Assembly (NCBI RefSeq): GCF_014155765.1
Contig: NZ_SCKT01000002.1
Coordinates: forward strand, 528,427-592,426
Length of the DNA: 64,000 nucleotides
Origin: Pantoea dispersa
GTDB taxonomy: Bacteria; Pseudomonadota; Gammaproteobacteria; Enterobacterales; Enterobacteriaceae
Direction of reading: 5' to 3'
Below, piece by piece: positions 52,639 to 61,658 of the stretch; position 1 is the first letter of the stretch, and every line of letters starts with the position of its first letter. A program made the position numbers and the translations under genes. The notes beneath the pieces are model-generated. The model saw only the letters and a program-made list of their open reading frames with translations. It did not search any database and was not told the DNA's origin.

Positions 52639-53553
52639 ATGAAAATGCCACCTTTACATGCGCTTATGTGTTTTGAGTCTGCGGCAAGGCTGATGAGCAT
52701 GAAAGCTGCCGCCGAAGAGTTATGTGTGACATCCAGCGCGGTCAGCCAGCAGATTGCAAAACTGGAAAACATGACGAATATCCGGTTGTTTATACGTTGT
52801 CCTCGCCGTCTCGAGCTGACAACCGAGGGGCGCATCTATCTGAGGGCGATAAGACCCGCTTTTATCCAGATAGCAGAAGCAACACAACGCTTAATGAATG
52901 AGGGAAAGGCCAACAAAGTAACGGTCAGTTGCACAAGTGGTTTTGCCATTCAATGGTTGCTGCCACGGCTACCTGCATTTGAAAAAGCCAACCCGGGTGT
53001 GGAAGTGCAAATCAGTACAACCAACAGGCAGGTTGATTTATTGTCTGAAGGGATTGATTTTGCTATCCGTCACGGCGCTGGTAACTATCCCGGACTGGAG
53101 TCTGAGTGTCTGGTGAATGACAAACTTCTCCCGGTTTGTAGTCCCCGCTTAATAACCAGAGAATACGATCTTTCATCGCCGGGCGATATGGCAAATTACA
53201 CGCTGCTGCACGATGAGCACCGGCTGGACTGGGCCGTCTGGTTCCGGGCTCTGGGTATTGAAGATGTGAATACTGACACCGGTCCTGTTTTCATCGATTC
53301 TAACGGCGTGATTGAAGCTGCAATCGCGGGTAAAGGTATCGCCCTCGTACGCAGTGCCCTAGTAACTGAAGAACTGGAAAGTGGTTTATTAATTAACCCA
53401 CTGCAAGTAGAGGTTAATTCGCCGATTGCGTATTATCTGGTGTATGACGAGTCAGCTATATTGCAGAAGATAAGTCGTCGATTCCGTGACTGGATAACCC
53501 TGACCGCCGCAGCGCAACATGAGCACGCAGCAATACACAAGAGAGTTAAATAA
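52639..53553 (+). CDS. LysR-type regulator (GcvA-like)
   Basis: The protein has about 304 residues. It begins MKMPPLHALMCFESAARLMS, the GcvA/AmpR pattern, with HTH VTSSAVSQQIAKLEN. The effector domain includes RQVDLLSEGIDFAIRHG. The ATG at 52639 matches family starts; a GTG at 52630 would add three residues. It is divergent from the EamA transporter gene. Confidence 0.9.
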   Translation: MKMPPLHALMCFESAARLMSMKAAAEELCVTSSAVSQQIAKLENMTNIRLFIRCPRRLELTTEGRIYLRAIRPAFIQIAEATQRLMNEGKANKVTVSCTSGFAIQWLLPRLPAFEKANPGVEVQISTTNRQVDLLSEGIDFAIRHGAGNYPGLESECLVNDKLLPVCSPRLITREYDLSSPGDMANYTLLHDEHRLDWAVWFRALGIEDVNTDTGPVFIDSNGVIEAAIAGKGIALVRSALVTEELESGLLINPLQVEVNSPIAYYLVYDESAILQKISRRFRDWITLTAAAQHEHAAIHKRVK

Positions 53554-53792
53554 AGATGTTGATGCTGTCTTCCACCTCTAATTATGTCTCAAAATCTTAT
53601 ATTTTTTGTGCCTAAAGGCGTTTTGCAGAATGCGAAATTGATTTTAATATCCCCTCAGGTAATAAGCCCTCAACGTCCGCTCCTCGCTCTCCTCAGCCCC
53701 TGGGCATCAGAGGAAGCTCCGTGCCAGAAGCGGATGTTGTACTCTCAAAGGAATTGTGCCCGGGCATTGAGAAATACTTGTTATATTTGATT

Positions 53793-54248
53793 TTATCTTC
53801 TGGTATAGATATCAGGACGTGTGATACTCCATGCATAGTTTTCCCGATTAACAGGCTCGTAGCCAAACTTTTCATAGAGCCAGGGCGCTGTGGTTGTAAA
53901 CAACATGATCCTGCGAAGCCGCTCAAAAACAGGATGATCATGTATGCATTGCATCACCCATCTACCCAACCCTTCTCCCTGATATTCCTCCAGGATATAA
54001 ACATCACATAGGTAAGCAAACGTAGCGTAATCTGTTATTAAGCGCGCGAAACCAATCTGGGCGTCATCGTGATAAACACCGAAATTAAGGCTGTTTTCAA
54101 CGGATGCACGGACAAGAGCCAGATCAATCCCTTTAGCCCAGGTTGACTTCGTGAGATAGAGATGGATAGCCTGCACATCCAGTTTTTTTCTGTCTGTAAT
54201 TATCAGGTAGTTATCTTTATGCCACTCATATTTCTCTGAAATACTCAC
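53793..54248 (-). CDS. GNAT-family N-acetyltransferase
   Basis: This is a protein of about 151 residues. The acetyl-CoA-binding motif is LEEYQGEGLGRWVM near residue 90, preceded by the beta-strand DYATFAYLCDVYI. It resembles the group that includes Arabidopsis-like and bacterial short GNATs acting on small amines or amino-acid toxins. The start is probably GTG at 54248, eight bases after AGGA; a TTG two codons earlier is possible. The substrate is unknown. Confidence 0.85.
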   Translation of the reverse strand: MSISEKYEWHKDNYLIITDRKKLDVQAIHLYLTKSTWAKGIDLALVRASVENSLNFGVYHDDAQIGFARLITDYATFAYLCDVYILEEYQGEGLGRWVMQCIHDHPVFERLRRIMLFTTTAPWLYEKFGYEPVNRENYAWSITRPDIYTRR

Positions 54249-54476
54249 GCTCAATCCTGTTTAAGAATTCCCGGAAAACCTGACCTTATCACCTGATGGA
54301 AAATCGGACTATCAATACTTCTTAGTAAAAAAATGAATCCTGCACTCTTATGCCAGCGTTTCATTTAGCACTTTTGCGCAGCGGGCTCCGTTTCCTGGAA
54401 AAGAATGTCCATCATTACTGGACAGGAGTAATCAGCCGGTATCAGGCCCCATGATGAACTCCCGGCTGATTCAGCG

Positions 54477-55484
54477 TTATGCATCCAGACTAATAACCAC
54501 TTTCCCGATATGTCCGGCAGCCTCAAGGTAGCGATAAGCTTTCCGTGTATCGGCAAAAGTGAAAATACGATCAATTACGGGATAAATCGTGGAGGTATGA
54601 ATCGCCCTGACCGCCGCGCGCAAATCTGAAGTCGAACCCGTATTGTTACCCACAATATTCAACATCTTTTGCATTACGGGCAGAACAGGCATGCTGACTT
54701 CAGCACCACCAACAAAGCCAATAACGAAAATAGTTCCGTTATGAGCTGCTGCGTTAATCGATTTCGCAAATGTTGAGCCGCCCACTGATTCCAGTACGAG
54801 ATCAGCGCCATGCCCCTCAGTCAGCTTAAGCACCCGTTGATCCCATTCGGGCACCTCGTGATAGTTAATTCCTTCATCCGCTCCCAGGGCTTTCACTCTG
54901 TCCAGTTTTTCATAAGAAGAGGAAATGATGATTACCCGCGCACCTGCTGCCTTCGCATATTGCAATGCAAACAGACTAACACCTCCCGTGCCAAGCAGTA
55001 AAACAGTGCTGCCGGGCTGTATTTTACCGCGCACTATAGCGTTCCATGCGGTCGTTGCGGCAATGGGTAACGTCGCTGCCTGCTGCCAGTTGAGAAAATC
55101 GGGGATACGCACCAGTGATTCAGCAGGCACTACAGCGTATTCTGCCAGCCCACCGTTGGTTGTAACTCCGCGTAATGTTTGATGATGTTCGGATCGTATT
55201 GCTCCAGCATGCCAGTGAGACATCATACCCGGTACCACACGTTCGCCAATTTGCCAGCCTTCAACTCCCTCTCCAGACTCAACAATTTCTCCCGCGCTGT
55301 CTGCACCAGGAATAACCGGCTGCGAAACAGCGCCGAATTTACCAGTGGCCAGCGCCAAATCAAGGTAATTCAGACTCACAGCATGCTGACGAATCAGCAC
55401 TTCGCCATACCCTGGTTGTGGTCGTGAAATATCACATATTTTTAAGCCGTCTATTCCTGCAGCGGATAAGTGGATAGCTTTCAT
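54477..55484 (-). CDS. MDR-superfamily NAD(P)-dependent oxidoreductase (quinone reductase type)
   Basis: The protein has 335 residues. The GroES-like N-terminal domain (VSLNYLDLALATG, PVIPGADSAGEIVESG) is followed by a Rossmann domain (VLLLGTGGVSLFALQYAKAAGA). The catalytic and structural zinc cysteines of alcohol dehydrogenases are absent, as in quinone oxidoreductases. The ATG at 55484 fits homologues; upstream codons to 55514 are leader. It is divergent from a LysR gene 94 bases away. Confidence 0.9.
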   Translation of the reverse strand: MKAIHLSAAGIDGLKICDISRPQPGYGEVLIRQHAVSLNYLDLALATGKFGAVSQPVIPGADSAGEIVESGEGVEGWQIGERVVPGMMSHWHAGAIRSEHHQTLRGVTTNGGLAEYAVVPAESLVRIPDFLNWQQAATLPIAATTAWNAIVRGKIQPGSTVLLLGTGGVSLFALQYAKAAGARVIIISSSYEKLDRVKALGADEGINYHEVPEWDQRVLKLTEGHGADLVLESVGGSTFAKSINAAAHNGTIFVIGFVGGAEVSMPVLPVMQKMLNIVGNNTGSTSDLRAAVRAIHTSTIYPVIDRIFTFADTRKAYRYLEAAGHIGKVVISLDA

Positions 55485-55578
55485 GGTGTCCCCCGGTTCA
55501 ATTAATACGACCATTTTGAGGCAGAACTGACGCTATAATGAGCCTGAAAAACAAATAACTGTTGCATGAGGTGCAATA

Positions 55579-56481
55579 ATGCATGATGACGATTATCGTC
55601 AGCGGGAAGCTTTTCTTGCGGTAGTGCGCGCTGGCAGCTTTAGTGCTGGTGCGCGCGATTTGGGAAGAGATGTCTCCGTCGTTTCCCGGCGTGTAGCTGC
55701 TTTAGAAAAACGTCTGGGAATTCGCCTGCTGGAACGCACCACCCGCCGCATACGTCCCACAGAAGAGGGCTTACGCTATCGGCAAAAAATTGAATTGGCA
55801 GATGAACTGCTGCGGGAAGCGGAAGAGGAAGCCCGTGATTTGGCAGCGCGTCCGGCCGGGACGATTCGCCTTACCGTTCCAGCCTCATTCGGACGAAAGT
55901 GGGTCGTACAGGCCTTACCATTCTTTTTGAAAGCCTATCCTGACATCCGTATTGTGCTGCACTGCAGCGATCGCTACGTAGATTTACTGGGTGATAATTT
56001 TGATATGGCAATACGTATTGGTGTTCTGAAGGACAGCAGATTAATTGCCCGAAAGCTGGCAAATACAAGTCGCATTTTAGGTGTCGCGCCGGATTACCTG
56101 GAGCGCCATTCCCCTGTAACACACCCTCAGGACCTTCGTAAGCATGATTGCCTGGGTTTCACACCCATGCACAGCTGGCCCGAATGGCGACTCGAGAAAG
56201 ACGGTCAACAGATAGGGGTACCTGTTAAGACGCGTTACGAGAGTGACGAAATGGATGGGCTTATACTGGCCGCTCAATCGGGTATGGAGATATTACTCGC
56301 GGCCAACTGGCTGGTACAGAAAGAACTGGCTGAGGGTTCACTGGTGCCAGTGCTGTCGGACTGGCAGGCAACAGGCGAGGATGGTGTCTGGTTAATGAAA
56401 CCTTCAAGCCAGTTGCAGTCGGCAAAAATCAGTGCATTAACAGACTGGCTGACTTCATGGTTTTCTACACCACGCTGGTAG
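55579..56481 (+). CDS. LysR-type regulator, divergent from the MDR gene
   Basis: This 300-residue protein has an HTH at 8-65 (AFLAVVRAGSFSAGARDLGR, SVVSRRVAALEKRLGIRLLE) and an effector domain (YVDLLGDNFDMAIRIGVLKD). It is the fourth regulator/enzyme pair of this style between 45 and 59 kb. Probable target: the oxidoreductase gene opposite. Confidence 0.9.
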   Translation: MHDDDYRQREAFLAVVRAGSFSAGARDLGRDVSVVSRRVAALEKRLGIRLLERTTRRIRPTEEGLRYRQKIELADELLREAEEEARDLAARPAGTIRLTVPASFGRKWVVQALPFFLKAYPDIRIVLHCSDRYVDLLGDNFDMAIRIGVLKDSRLIARKLANTSRILGVAPDYLERHSPVTHPQDLRKHDCLGFTPMHSWPEWRLEKDGQQIGVPVKTRYESDEMDGLILAAQSGMEILLAANWLVQKELAEGSLVPVLSDWQATGEDGVWLMKPSSQLQSAKISALTDWLTSWFSTPRW

Positions 56482-56534
56482 CCTGCGGGACGCAATATGA
56501 AACAGCCTGTCACCTGTACTGAATAGCAGATGGG

Positions 56535-56702
56535 TTATGTATGTAAAACGTGTGCAGTCCAGCAGTCGACATACCCCAGATAATGTCGGCGCTCCTGGAG
56601 GTAATAACATATTTCTTCACGCTGCTGCCGCTCCACTTCGTCATGGATCAGCGGCAGGTTAGATCGCTCTTTATAGGCTACGGCAGACTCAGCTAAACCC
56701 CG
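56535..56702 (-). pseudogene. HolE-like (DNA polymerase III theta / P1 HOT) fragment
   Basis: An uninterrupted frame of 55 codons reads ESAVAYKERSNLPLIHDEVE, then RQQREEICYYLQERRHYLGY to a stop. It matches the theta subunit core, where E. coli HolE has [20 protein letters not shown]. The frame has no start codon: a stop lies just upstream, and MIPPEQC is found in another register, so the N-terminus is lost or frameshifted. Plasmids and phage P1 carry such homologues, so this is likely plasmid debris. Confidence 0.65.
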
Positions 56703-56730
56703 TTAACACTGCTCCGGCGGAATCATGATG

Positions 56731-57525
56731 TCATATAACCTTGCTGCCCGATGCAGATAACAACGGGACATAAATTGCCAGTTTGAGTGCAGGGGAGTCA
56801 TTTGACGTAAACGTTGAATAGCAGTATGTCCGCGTTATCCCGTCCTTCCCTGTGAGTTTTTTCTCTCCGGACACCGGCGCCGTTATCACATGCTCGCTCC
56901 ACCATGTATCAAACTCCGGACATTCACGGCTTAAGCGTTCTGCCAGCGCAGTGAAGGTCTCATCGTCTGCATTTCGTGAATAACTGGAATGAAACAGGCC
57001 GAGCATTCTCTGTGCCTCTGCAGGCCAGGTGTCGCCAAAAAGGTATCTGGCCTCCTCTGTAGTGAACATGAAAACCATGATATTTCGCTCATTTGCAGCC
57101 AAAAGGCTGAAGTCCGTGATGACCTGTTCTGCTGCAGAATTCCACACCAATACATCCCATCTGTGATTGGTGATGTAGGCAGGCTCATTCAGCGCCCTGA
57201 CCAGATGCGATAAGCTAGCCGGGACTTCATGTTCGATATCTGCACTTTTTTTCCGGCCTGTCAGTGTTTTCAGGTGCAGAAATTCTGCCTTATTCAGCTG
57301 CAGAGCTTTACCCAGGGCGTTAACTATCCGTTCGGAAAGCGTGCTGACCCGTCCCTGTTCGATTTTGGTATACCATTCCGTACTTATTCCCAGCATCGCT
57401 GCAACTTCCTCACGCCTTAGTCCGGGCGTTCGCCGTCTTTCTGGCCTGGCAGAGGGGGGACGCTCAGGCTTCACCCTGGCACGTCGTGAACGTAAAAACT
57501 GACTGAGCTCAGTATTCTTAACCAT
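56731..57525 (-). CDS. XRE-type regulator with MmyB-like ligand domain
   Basis: The protein has 264 residues. The HTH at about 30-85 contains RRTPGLRREEVAAMLGISTE and WYTKIEQGR. The C-terminal PAS-like MmyB domain (about 105-255) is shared with regulators of dehydrogenase genes in actinobacteria and proteobacteria, some of which bind fatty acids. It is divergent from an oxidoreductase gene 105 bases away and is its likely regulator. Confidence 0.9.
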   Translation of the reverse strand: MVKNTELSQFLRSRRARVKPERPPSARPERRRTPGLRREEVAAMLGISTEWYTKIEQGRVSTLSERIVNALGKALQLNKAEFLHLKTLTGRKKSADIEHEVPASLSHLVRALNEPAYITNHRWDVLVWNSAAEQVITDFSLLAANERNIMVFMFTTEEARYLFGDTWPAEAQRMLGLFHSSYSRNADDETFTALAERLSRECPEFDTWWSEHVITAPVSGEKKLTGKDGITRTYCYSTFTSNDSPALKLAIYVPLLSASGSKVI

Positions 57526-57630
57526 TTTTTGAACCTGGTAGTAAATTATACCTGTATAAAACTAGTGTATTTTACGCCGTTTTTGGTCGCCCTATGATGG
57601 TTTCATATTGTTCTATGCCCTCAGGAGAAT

Positions 57631-58716
57631 ATGACCATGAAAGCTGCTGTGCTTACTGCCTTTGGCCGTCCGCTAGACGTTAAGAATGTGCCTGCACCGG
57701 TGATGGGAACCGGGGAAGTCATTGTCGATGTGGTTGCGGCGCCCGTTCTTTCCTACACGAATGAAGTACTGAGTGGGGAGAGAAAATATCTTTTACCTGT
57801 GCCGGTCATCCCGGGCTGTGGTGCCATCGGAAAGGTTCGCCAGACCGGCCCTGACGCAGCCTGGCTGAAACCAGGAGACTGGGTATTCTGCGATCCGACG
57901 GTGCGTTCCCGTGACAACGCGCTGTCGCCAGAAATTGTCCTTCAGGGATGGAGTGCCCGTGGTGAAGGAGGACAAAAAATCCAGCAATATCACCTGAATG
58001 GCAGTCTTGCTGAACAAATACGCATTCCGACTGAAAACGCGGTGCCCATTGGCGACATATCGCCTGCAGAAGCGGGGCGGTGGTGTGCCATCAATACGCT
58101 GCTTATAGCCTATGGCGGATTGTTATCTATGGATTTGAAAGCGGGAGAGCGCCTGCTGGTTAGTGGCGCAACCGGTAATTTCGGCAGTTCCGCTGTGCTT
58201 GCTGCCCTGGCCATGGGAGCTCATAAAGTCATCGCACCGGGCCGTAATGAACGGGTGCTGAACGATTTGAAAAAACGTTTTGGATCGCGTGTGGAAACAG
58301 TAAAGCTCACAGGTACAGCAGAGATCGATATTGCTGCCATGAAGCACATGGCCGGGGGACCCATTGATGCGGTCCTTGATTTCCTTCCGCCGTCTGCGCA
58401 GGCCTCTGTCGCCCGGAATGCGATTATGTCAGTCAGACCTTATGGTCGTGCAGTCCTTATGGGCGGTGTTGGCATGCTGGGAGGGGACGATCTTTCGCTA
58501 CCTTATCCCTGGATAATGCGTAACCTCATTACCTTAAAAGGGCAGTGGATGTATGAACCTTCGGCAGTCCATACGCTCTGCGGCCTTATACGCGCGGGAC
58601 TGCTTGATCTCAGCCACTATGACGTAACCGAGTTTCCGCTTGAGAGAGTGAATGATTCAGTCGCGCATGCTGCGAAAAACAGCGGGCCGTTTAAACTCAC
58701 CGTCGTGCGTCCCTGA
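57631..58716 (+). CDS. MDR-superfamily alcohol dehydrogenase-like oxidoreductase
   Basis: The protein has 361 residues. GroES-like N-terminal half (PVPVIPGCGAIGKVRQTGPD), Rossmann motif LLVSGATGNFGSSAVLAALA near residue 175. The zinc-binding Cys pattern of classical alcohol dehydrogenase is not evident. AGGAG lies five bases before the ATG. It forms a regulator/enzyme pair with the divergent XRE gene. Likely reduces quinones or enones with NADPH. Confidence 0.88.
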   Translation: MTMKAAVLTAFGRPLDVKNVPAPVMGTGEVIVDVVAAPVLSYTNEVLSGERKYLLPVPVIPGCGAIGKVRQTGPDAAWLKPGDWVFCDPTVRSRDNALSPEIVLQGWSARGEGGQKIQQYHLNGSLAEQIRIPTENAVPIGDISPAEAGRWCAINTLLIAYGGLLSMDLKAGERLLVSGATGNFGSSAVLAALAMGAHKVIAPGRNERVLNDLKKRFGSRVETVKLTGTAEIDIAAMKHMAGGPIDAVLDFLPPSAQASVARNAIMSVRPYGRAVLMGGVGMLGGDDLSLPYPWIMRNLITLKGQWMYEPSAVHTLCGLIRAGLLDLSHYDVTEFPLERVNDSVAHAAKNSGPFKLTVVRP

Positions 58717-58792
58717 CCAAAGGTGCCGCGATGGACCGGATTGCTCTCTTACGACGGCCCTGCGTATGGGTTCAATCACAAAGTTCTGGCAC

Positions 58793-58815
58793 AAAAAAGC
58801 CCGCTGCGCGGGCTT
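58793..58815 (-). terminator. Rho-independent terminator for the lipoprotein gene
   Basis: AGCCCGC (58798-58804), loop TGC, GCGGGCT (58808-58814). On the minus strand it is followed by six T residues and lies 13 bases after the lipoprotein stop. It also sits downstream of the convergent oxidoreductase gene. Confidence 0.85.
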
Positions 58816-58827
58816 GATAAGAACCGA

Positions 58828-59055
58828 TTAATGCGGAATCTCAGAGACTTCTTTGACATCCGCTTTGTTGATCTGCTGTTTGACACCATTGGCATCAACG
58901 TAGCCCAGCAGTCCGCTTTCCGCTTCCTGCGGTTTACCATCGCTGACAATGGTACGGCCATCATTGGTATGAATGGCGTAGCTGGTACGGGTACAGCCGG
59001 TCAGGGCGCTCAGTGCCACAATGGCTGCCAGTGGTAACAAAATCACTTTTTTCAT
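58828..59055 (-). CDS. YgdI/YgdR-family lipoprotein (first copy)
   Basis: This 75-residue protein has a lipoprotein signal with lipobox LTGC near residue 20 and the conserved mature motif YAIHTNDGRTIVSDGKPQ. The family forms a small SH3-like domain at the inner face of the outer membrane; function unknown. It is in tandem with a second paralogue 22 bases upstream, and both probably share a transcript ending at the terminator. Confidence 0.9.
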   Translation of the reverse strand: MKKVILLPLAAIVALSALTGCTRTSYAIHTNDGRTIVSDGKPQEAESGLLGYVDANGVKQQINKADVKEVSEIPH

Positions 59056-59077
59056 GTCGCTCTCCCTATCGAGTAGA

Positions 59078-59305
59078 TCAGTTGTTCAGTTCACTCATAT
59101 TGGTGATCTGGTCACGGTTAATCTGTTCTGTTTTACCGGTTTGCGCATCTTTATAAGAGACCAGGCCAGTATCACTATCCACCTGTGGCTTACCATCGGT
59201 GACGATAGTGCGTCCGTCGGTGGTTTTAATCGCCTGATTCGATGAACAGCCGGCGATGGCAAAAATCGATGTCAATAACACAGCCGCTACAGTCAGTTTC
59301 TTCAT
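59078..59305 (-). CDS. YgdI/YgdR-family lipoprotein (second copy)
   Basis: This 75-residue paralogue of the downstream gene has lipobox IAGC and mature motif IKTTDGRTIVTDGKPQVDSD. Same length and same pattern indicate tandem duplication followed by divergence. Function unknown. Confidence 0.9.
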   Translation of the reverse strand: MKKLTVAAVLLTSIFAIAGCSSNQAIKTTDGRTIVTDGKPQVDSDTGLVSYKDAQTGKTEQINRDQITNMSELNN

Positions 59306-59492
59306 AGTAATTTCCCTGATTGGTCTGAAGTCCAGCTATAAGCGTAGAACAAAATCCGGATTCTGGTCTGACCTGACTCGCTTTCTTTGCACAATTAATG
59401 CGGTTTAGCGTGCAATTGATGAGGAGGAAATTACCAGGCGCGGCTAATGTGTTTCGCCGCGTATATTGGGAAGGCAGGATAGCGTTGCGATA

Positions 59493-59747
59493 TTACTCAG
59501 CGGCCAGGCGACCAAGCAGCAGAGAAAAAATAGCCTCATAATGCGTTTTCAATATCACATCGTCGCACTGGTCGAGACGTGCTATTAGCGCGACAAACAG
59601 GGTTTTTCGGTTCAGCAACTTGCCGCTACACAAAATTTCCTGCACCAGCGTGCCAAGTAACTCATGCTGCTTTGCCTGCAGCGATCCACCAGTCCATGGT
59701 AATGCATCTTCAGAATTATTATGAAAAGGATCGTATCGCATCATCAT
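59493..59747 (-). CDS. YmgB/AriR-family regulator of biofilm and acid response
   Basis: This 84-residue, mostly helical protein contains ELLGTLVQEILCSGKLLNRK then LFVALIARLDQ, matching the E. coli YmgB pattern (VLGQAVTNLMLSG, IILSLIHSLE). In E. coli these small proteins act on the Rcs phosphorelay and biofilm genes. A related gene lies 18 bases upstream on the same strand. Confidence 0.8.
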   Translation of the reverse strand: MMMRYDPFHNNSEDALPWTGGSLQAKQHELLGTLVQEILCSGKLLNRKTLFVALIARLDQCDDVILKTHYEAIFSLLLGRLAAE

Positions 59748-59765
59748 TACCCTGATAGCAGTGCG

Positions 59766-59969
59766 TTAATTCAGCTTTTTGGCCAGCAGCCTGATCGCAT
59801 TATCGCAGGCCTGCTGGATGGCCGGATTCTCCGAGCGCAAGCCCGTGCGATACAGCGCGCCAATTATTTGCTGAACAGATAAGGTTTCACCCGGTTGTAC
59901 AATCTGTGTGACGACTTTGCCCAATAAAAGATAGATCTCATCGGCATCTTCTAATTCATCGTGCTTCAC
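59766..59969 (-). CDS. YmgB-family small protein (second member)
   Basis: This 67-residue helical protein (LLLGKVVTQIVQPGETLSVQ, then IGALYRTGLRSENP) belongs to the same family as its neighbour. It starts at GTG 59969. Tandem members (ycgZ-ymgA-ymgB) are also found in E. coli under a common promoter, so the pair is likely co-transcribed. Confidence 0.75.
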   Translation of the reverse strand: MKHDELEDADEIYLLLGKVVTQIVQPGETLSVQQIIGALYRTGLRSENPAIQQACDNAIRLLAKKLN

Positions 59970-60112
59970 TCAACCCCCGGAACAAATAAACATAAATCTA
60001 CGTAATATGTTACTGCCTGATAAATATTATTAAGCGCGCGATTCCAGGGTTTAAAACGTTATCGCGGCGAATATTAATTAGGAAACGCCTATTTCCTAAT
60101 AGGCCAGACGAA

Positions 60113-60730
60113 TCAGTCCAGAATGCTGAGCACCATATTAATGGTTTCTTTGCCATTAGTCACATCCTGAATTTTGCCTACCACGCGCATACCAAATGCC
60201 ACGCAAAGCAGCAATCCGGCAGCGGTGTCGGCATCCAGTCGTGGCGAAATCGATCCGTCCTCTTGTCCCTGTTCAACCAGCGAAGTCAGGAAGTTGCGGT
60301 TGCGTAATACCGCTTCACGCACCAGCTGGGATAACTCTTCATCCAGCGTTTGCAGTTCCACGGTACTGCCAACCACCAGGCAGCCGCGTCTGCCCTCGAT
60401 CTCGCTGGCTGAGTCGAGATAAAACTGCAACAGCTCAGCAATGCGCGCCCGACCGGTCGGGTACTGTTGCAAACGGGCGCGCAGGTCCACATTTCGCAGC
60501 AGGATGTAGCGCTCAAACACCCGCAGAAACAGGGAACGTTTATCCTGAAACGCTTTATAAATACTGCCCGCCGTCAGGTTCATCGCTTCACCTAAATCGG
60601 CAATCGAGGCCGCATGAAAACCCTTCTGGCGGAACACGATCATGGCGCTGTCGAGCGCTTCGTCGATATCAAAATTGCGCGGTCTGCCGCGCTCTCTGGC
60701 AGCCGGCGCCGGATTGGGTTTACTGGTCAT
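60113..60730 (-). CDS. TetR/AcrR-family regulator
   Basis: The protein has 205 residues. The HTH at about 17-65 contains FDIDEALDSAMIVFRQKGFH, ASIADLGEAMNLTAGSIYKA and FQDKRSLF. The C-terminal domain is of the TetR_C type (GCLVVGSTVEL). It is divergent from the YoaK-like and FMN-binding genes and may control them. Ligand unknown. Confidence 0.9.
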   Translation of the reverse strand: MTSKPNPAPAARERGRPRNFDIDEALDSAMIVFRQKGFHAASIADLGEAMNLTAGSIYKAFQDKRSLFLRVFERYILLRNVDLRARLQQYPTGRARIAELLQFYLDSASEIEGRRGCLVVGSTVELQTLDEELSQLVREAVLRNRNFLTSLVEQGQEDGSISPRLDADTAAGLLLCVAFGMRVVGKIQDVTNGKETINMVLSILD

Positions 60731-60918
60731 AATGCGGGCTATTTAGAATGAATCGTTTCCAAATTATCCGGCTTATCGGTGACAGGGTCAAATCCTGCCC
60801 AAACGCCTGGCCAGGCGTGCGCTGATCGACAGCGAACCGCGTTAATGTTCAGCCCTGATAGTTGAGAATTTTTGACTGCCGGAGGATGATAAACCTTTTG
60901 CCGGGCCGGGACCTTTTC

Positions 60919-61647
60919 ATGCTGATCTCCACTGAGGATACGCGCACTTTCAACACCGACATCCGCCTGGCGGCGACGCTGGCCGCCGTGGCGGGCGCAC
61001 TGAACACTGCGGCGTTCGAAACGGTTGGTTTCTTCTCCGCCAACATGACCGGTAACGTCTCATCCCTGTCCGATCATCTGGCGAAAGCCAATCTGCATAT
61101 CGGGCTGTTCTTCCTGCTGATTGTGCTGTTATTCATCGCCGGTTCGTCGGTCTCCACGCTGATCATCAATTCCGGCCGCAGGCGGCAGATACGCGGCATC
61201 TACGCCATCAATATTCTGCTGGAGGGCATTGCGTTGCTGGTGCTGGGGATTGTTGAAAGCGGCTTTCATTTCAGCGAGGGCGGCGTGTTACTGATTCTCA
61301 GCCTGAGCTTTCTGATGGGCCTGCAAAATGCGGTGGTAACGCGCATCTCCAATGCCCGCGTGCGCACGACGCACGTTTCCGGCACGTCAACCGATATCGG
61401 CATTGAGCTGGCGATGCTGTTCGACGTGCTGCGTCGCAAAGAGTCACCGAAAGACGCGCCGCTGTACATTGAGCGGCTAAAACTGCATTGCTACACCGTG
61501 CTGGCATTTCTCGCTGGCGGCGTGCTGGGCATTCTGCTGCTGCAGTGGCTAAGCTACGCGCTGCTGATCGTCATTGGGTTACTGCTCAGCGCGCTGGCAC
61601 TGTCGGCGCTGAAACGTGCGGGCAGCAACCCGCTTCACGCCCGCTAA
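60919..61647 (+). CDS. YoaK/DUF1275-family membrane protein
   Basis: This 242-residue protein has six to seven transmembrane helices. Family motifs are AAFETVGFFSANMTGNVSSL near residue 35 and SFLMGLQNAVVTRISNARVR with RTTHVSGTSTDIG near residue 150. The start is uncertain: ATG 60919 gives the usual length, while ATG 60886 directly abuts GGAGG with too little spacing. Function unproven; a role as transporter is assumed. The next gene starts 12 bases after its stop. Confidence 0.85.
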   Translation: MLISTEDTRTFNTDIRLAATLAAVAGALNTAAFETVGFFSANMTGNVSSLSDHLAKANLHIGLFFLLIVLLFIAGSSVSTLIINSGRRRQIRGIYAINILLEGIALLVLGIVESGFHFSEGGVLLILSLSFLMGLQNAVVTRISNARVRTTHVSGTSTDIGIELAMLFDVLRRKESPKDAPLYIERLKLHCYTVLAFLAGGVLGILLLQWLSYALLIVIGLLLSALALSALKRAGSNPLHAR

Positions 61648-61658
61648 GGAAGGGAATC

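Noticed and set aside
53693-54011. Frames overlapping the start and end of the GNAT gene
   Set aside because: They run antisense or out of frame to a clear acetyltransferase.
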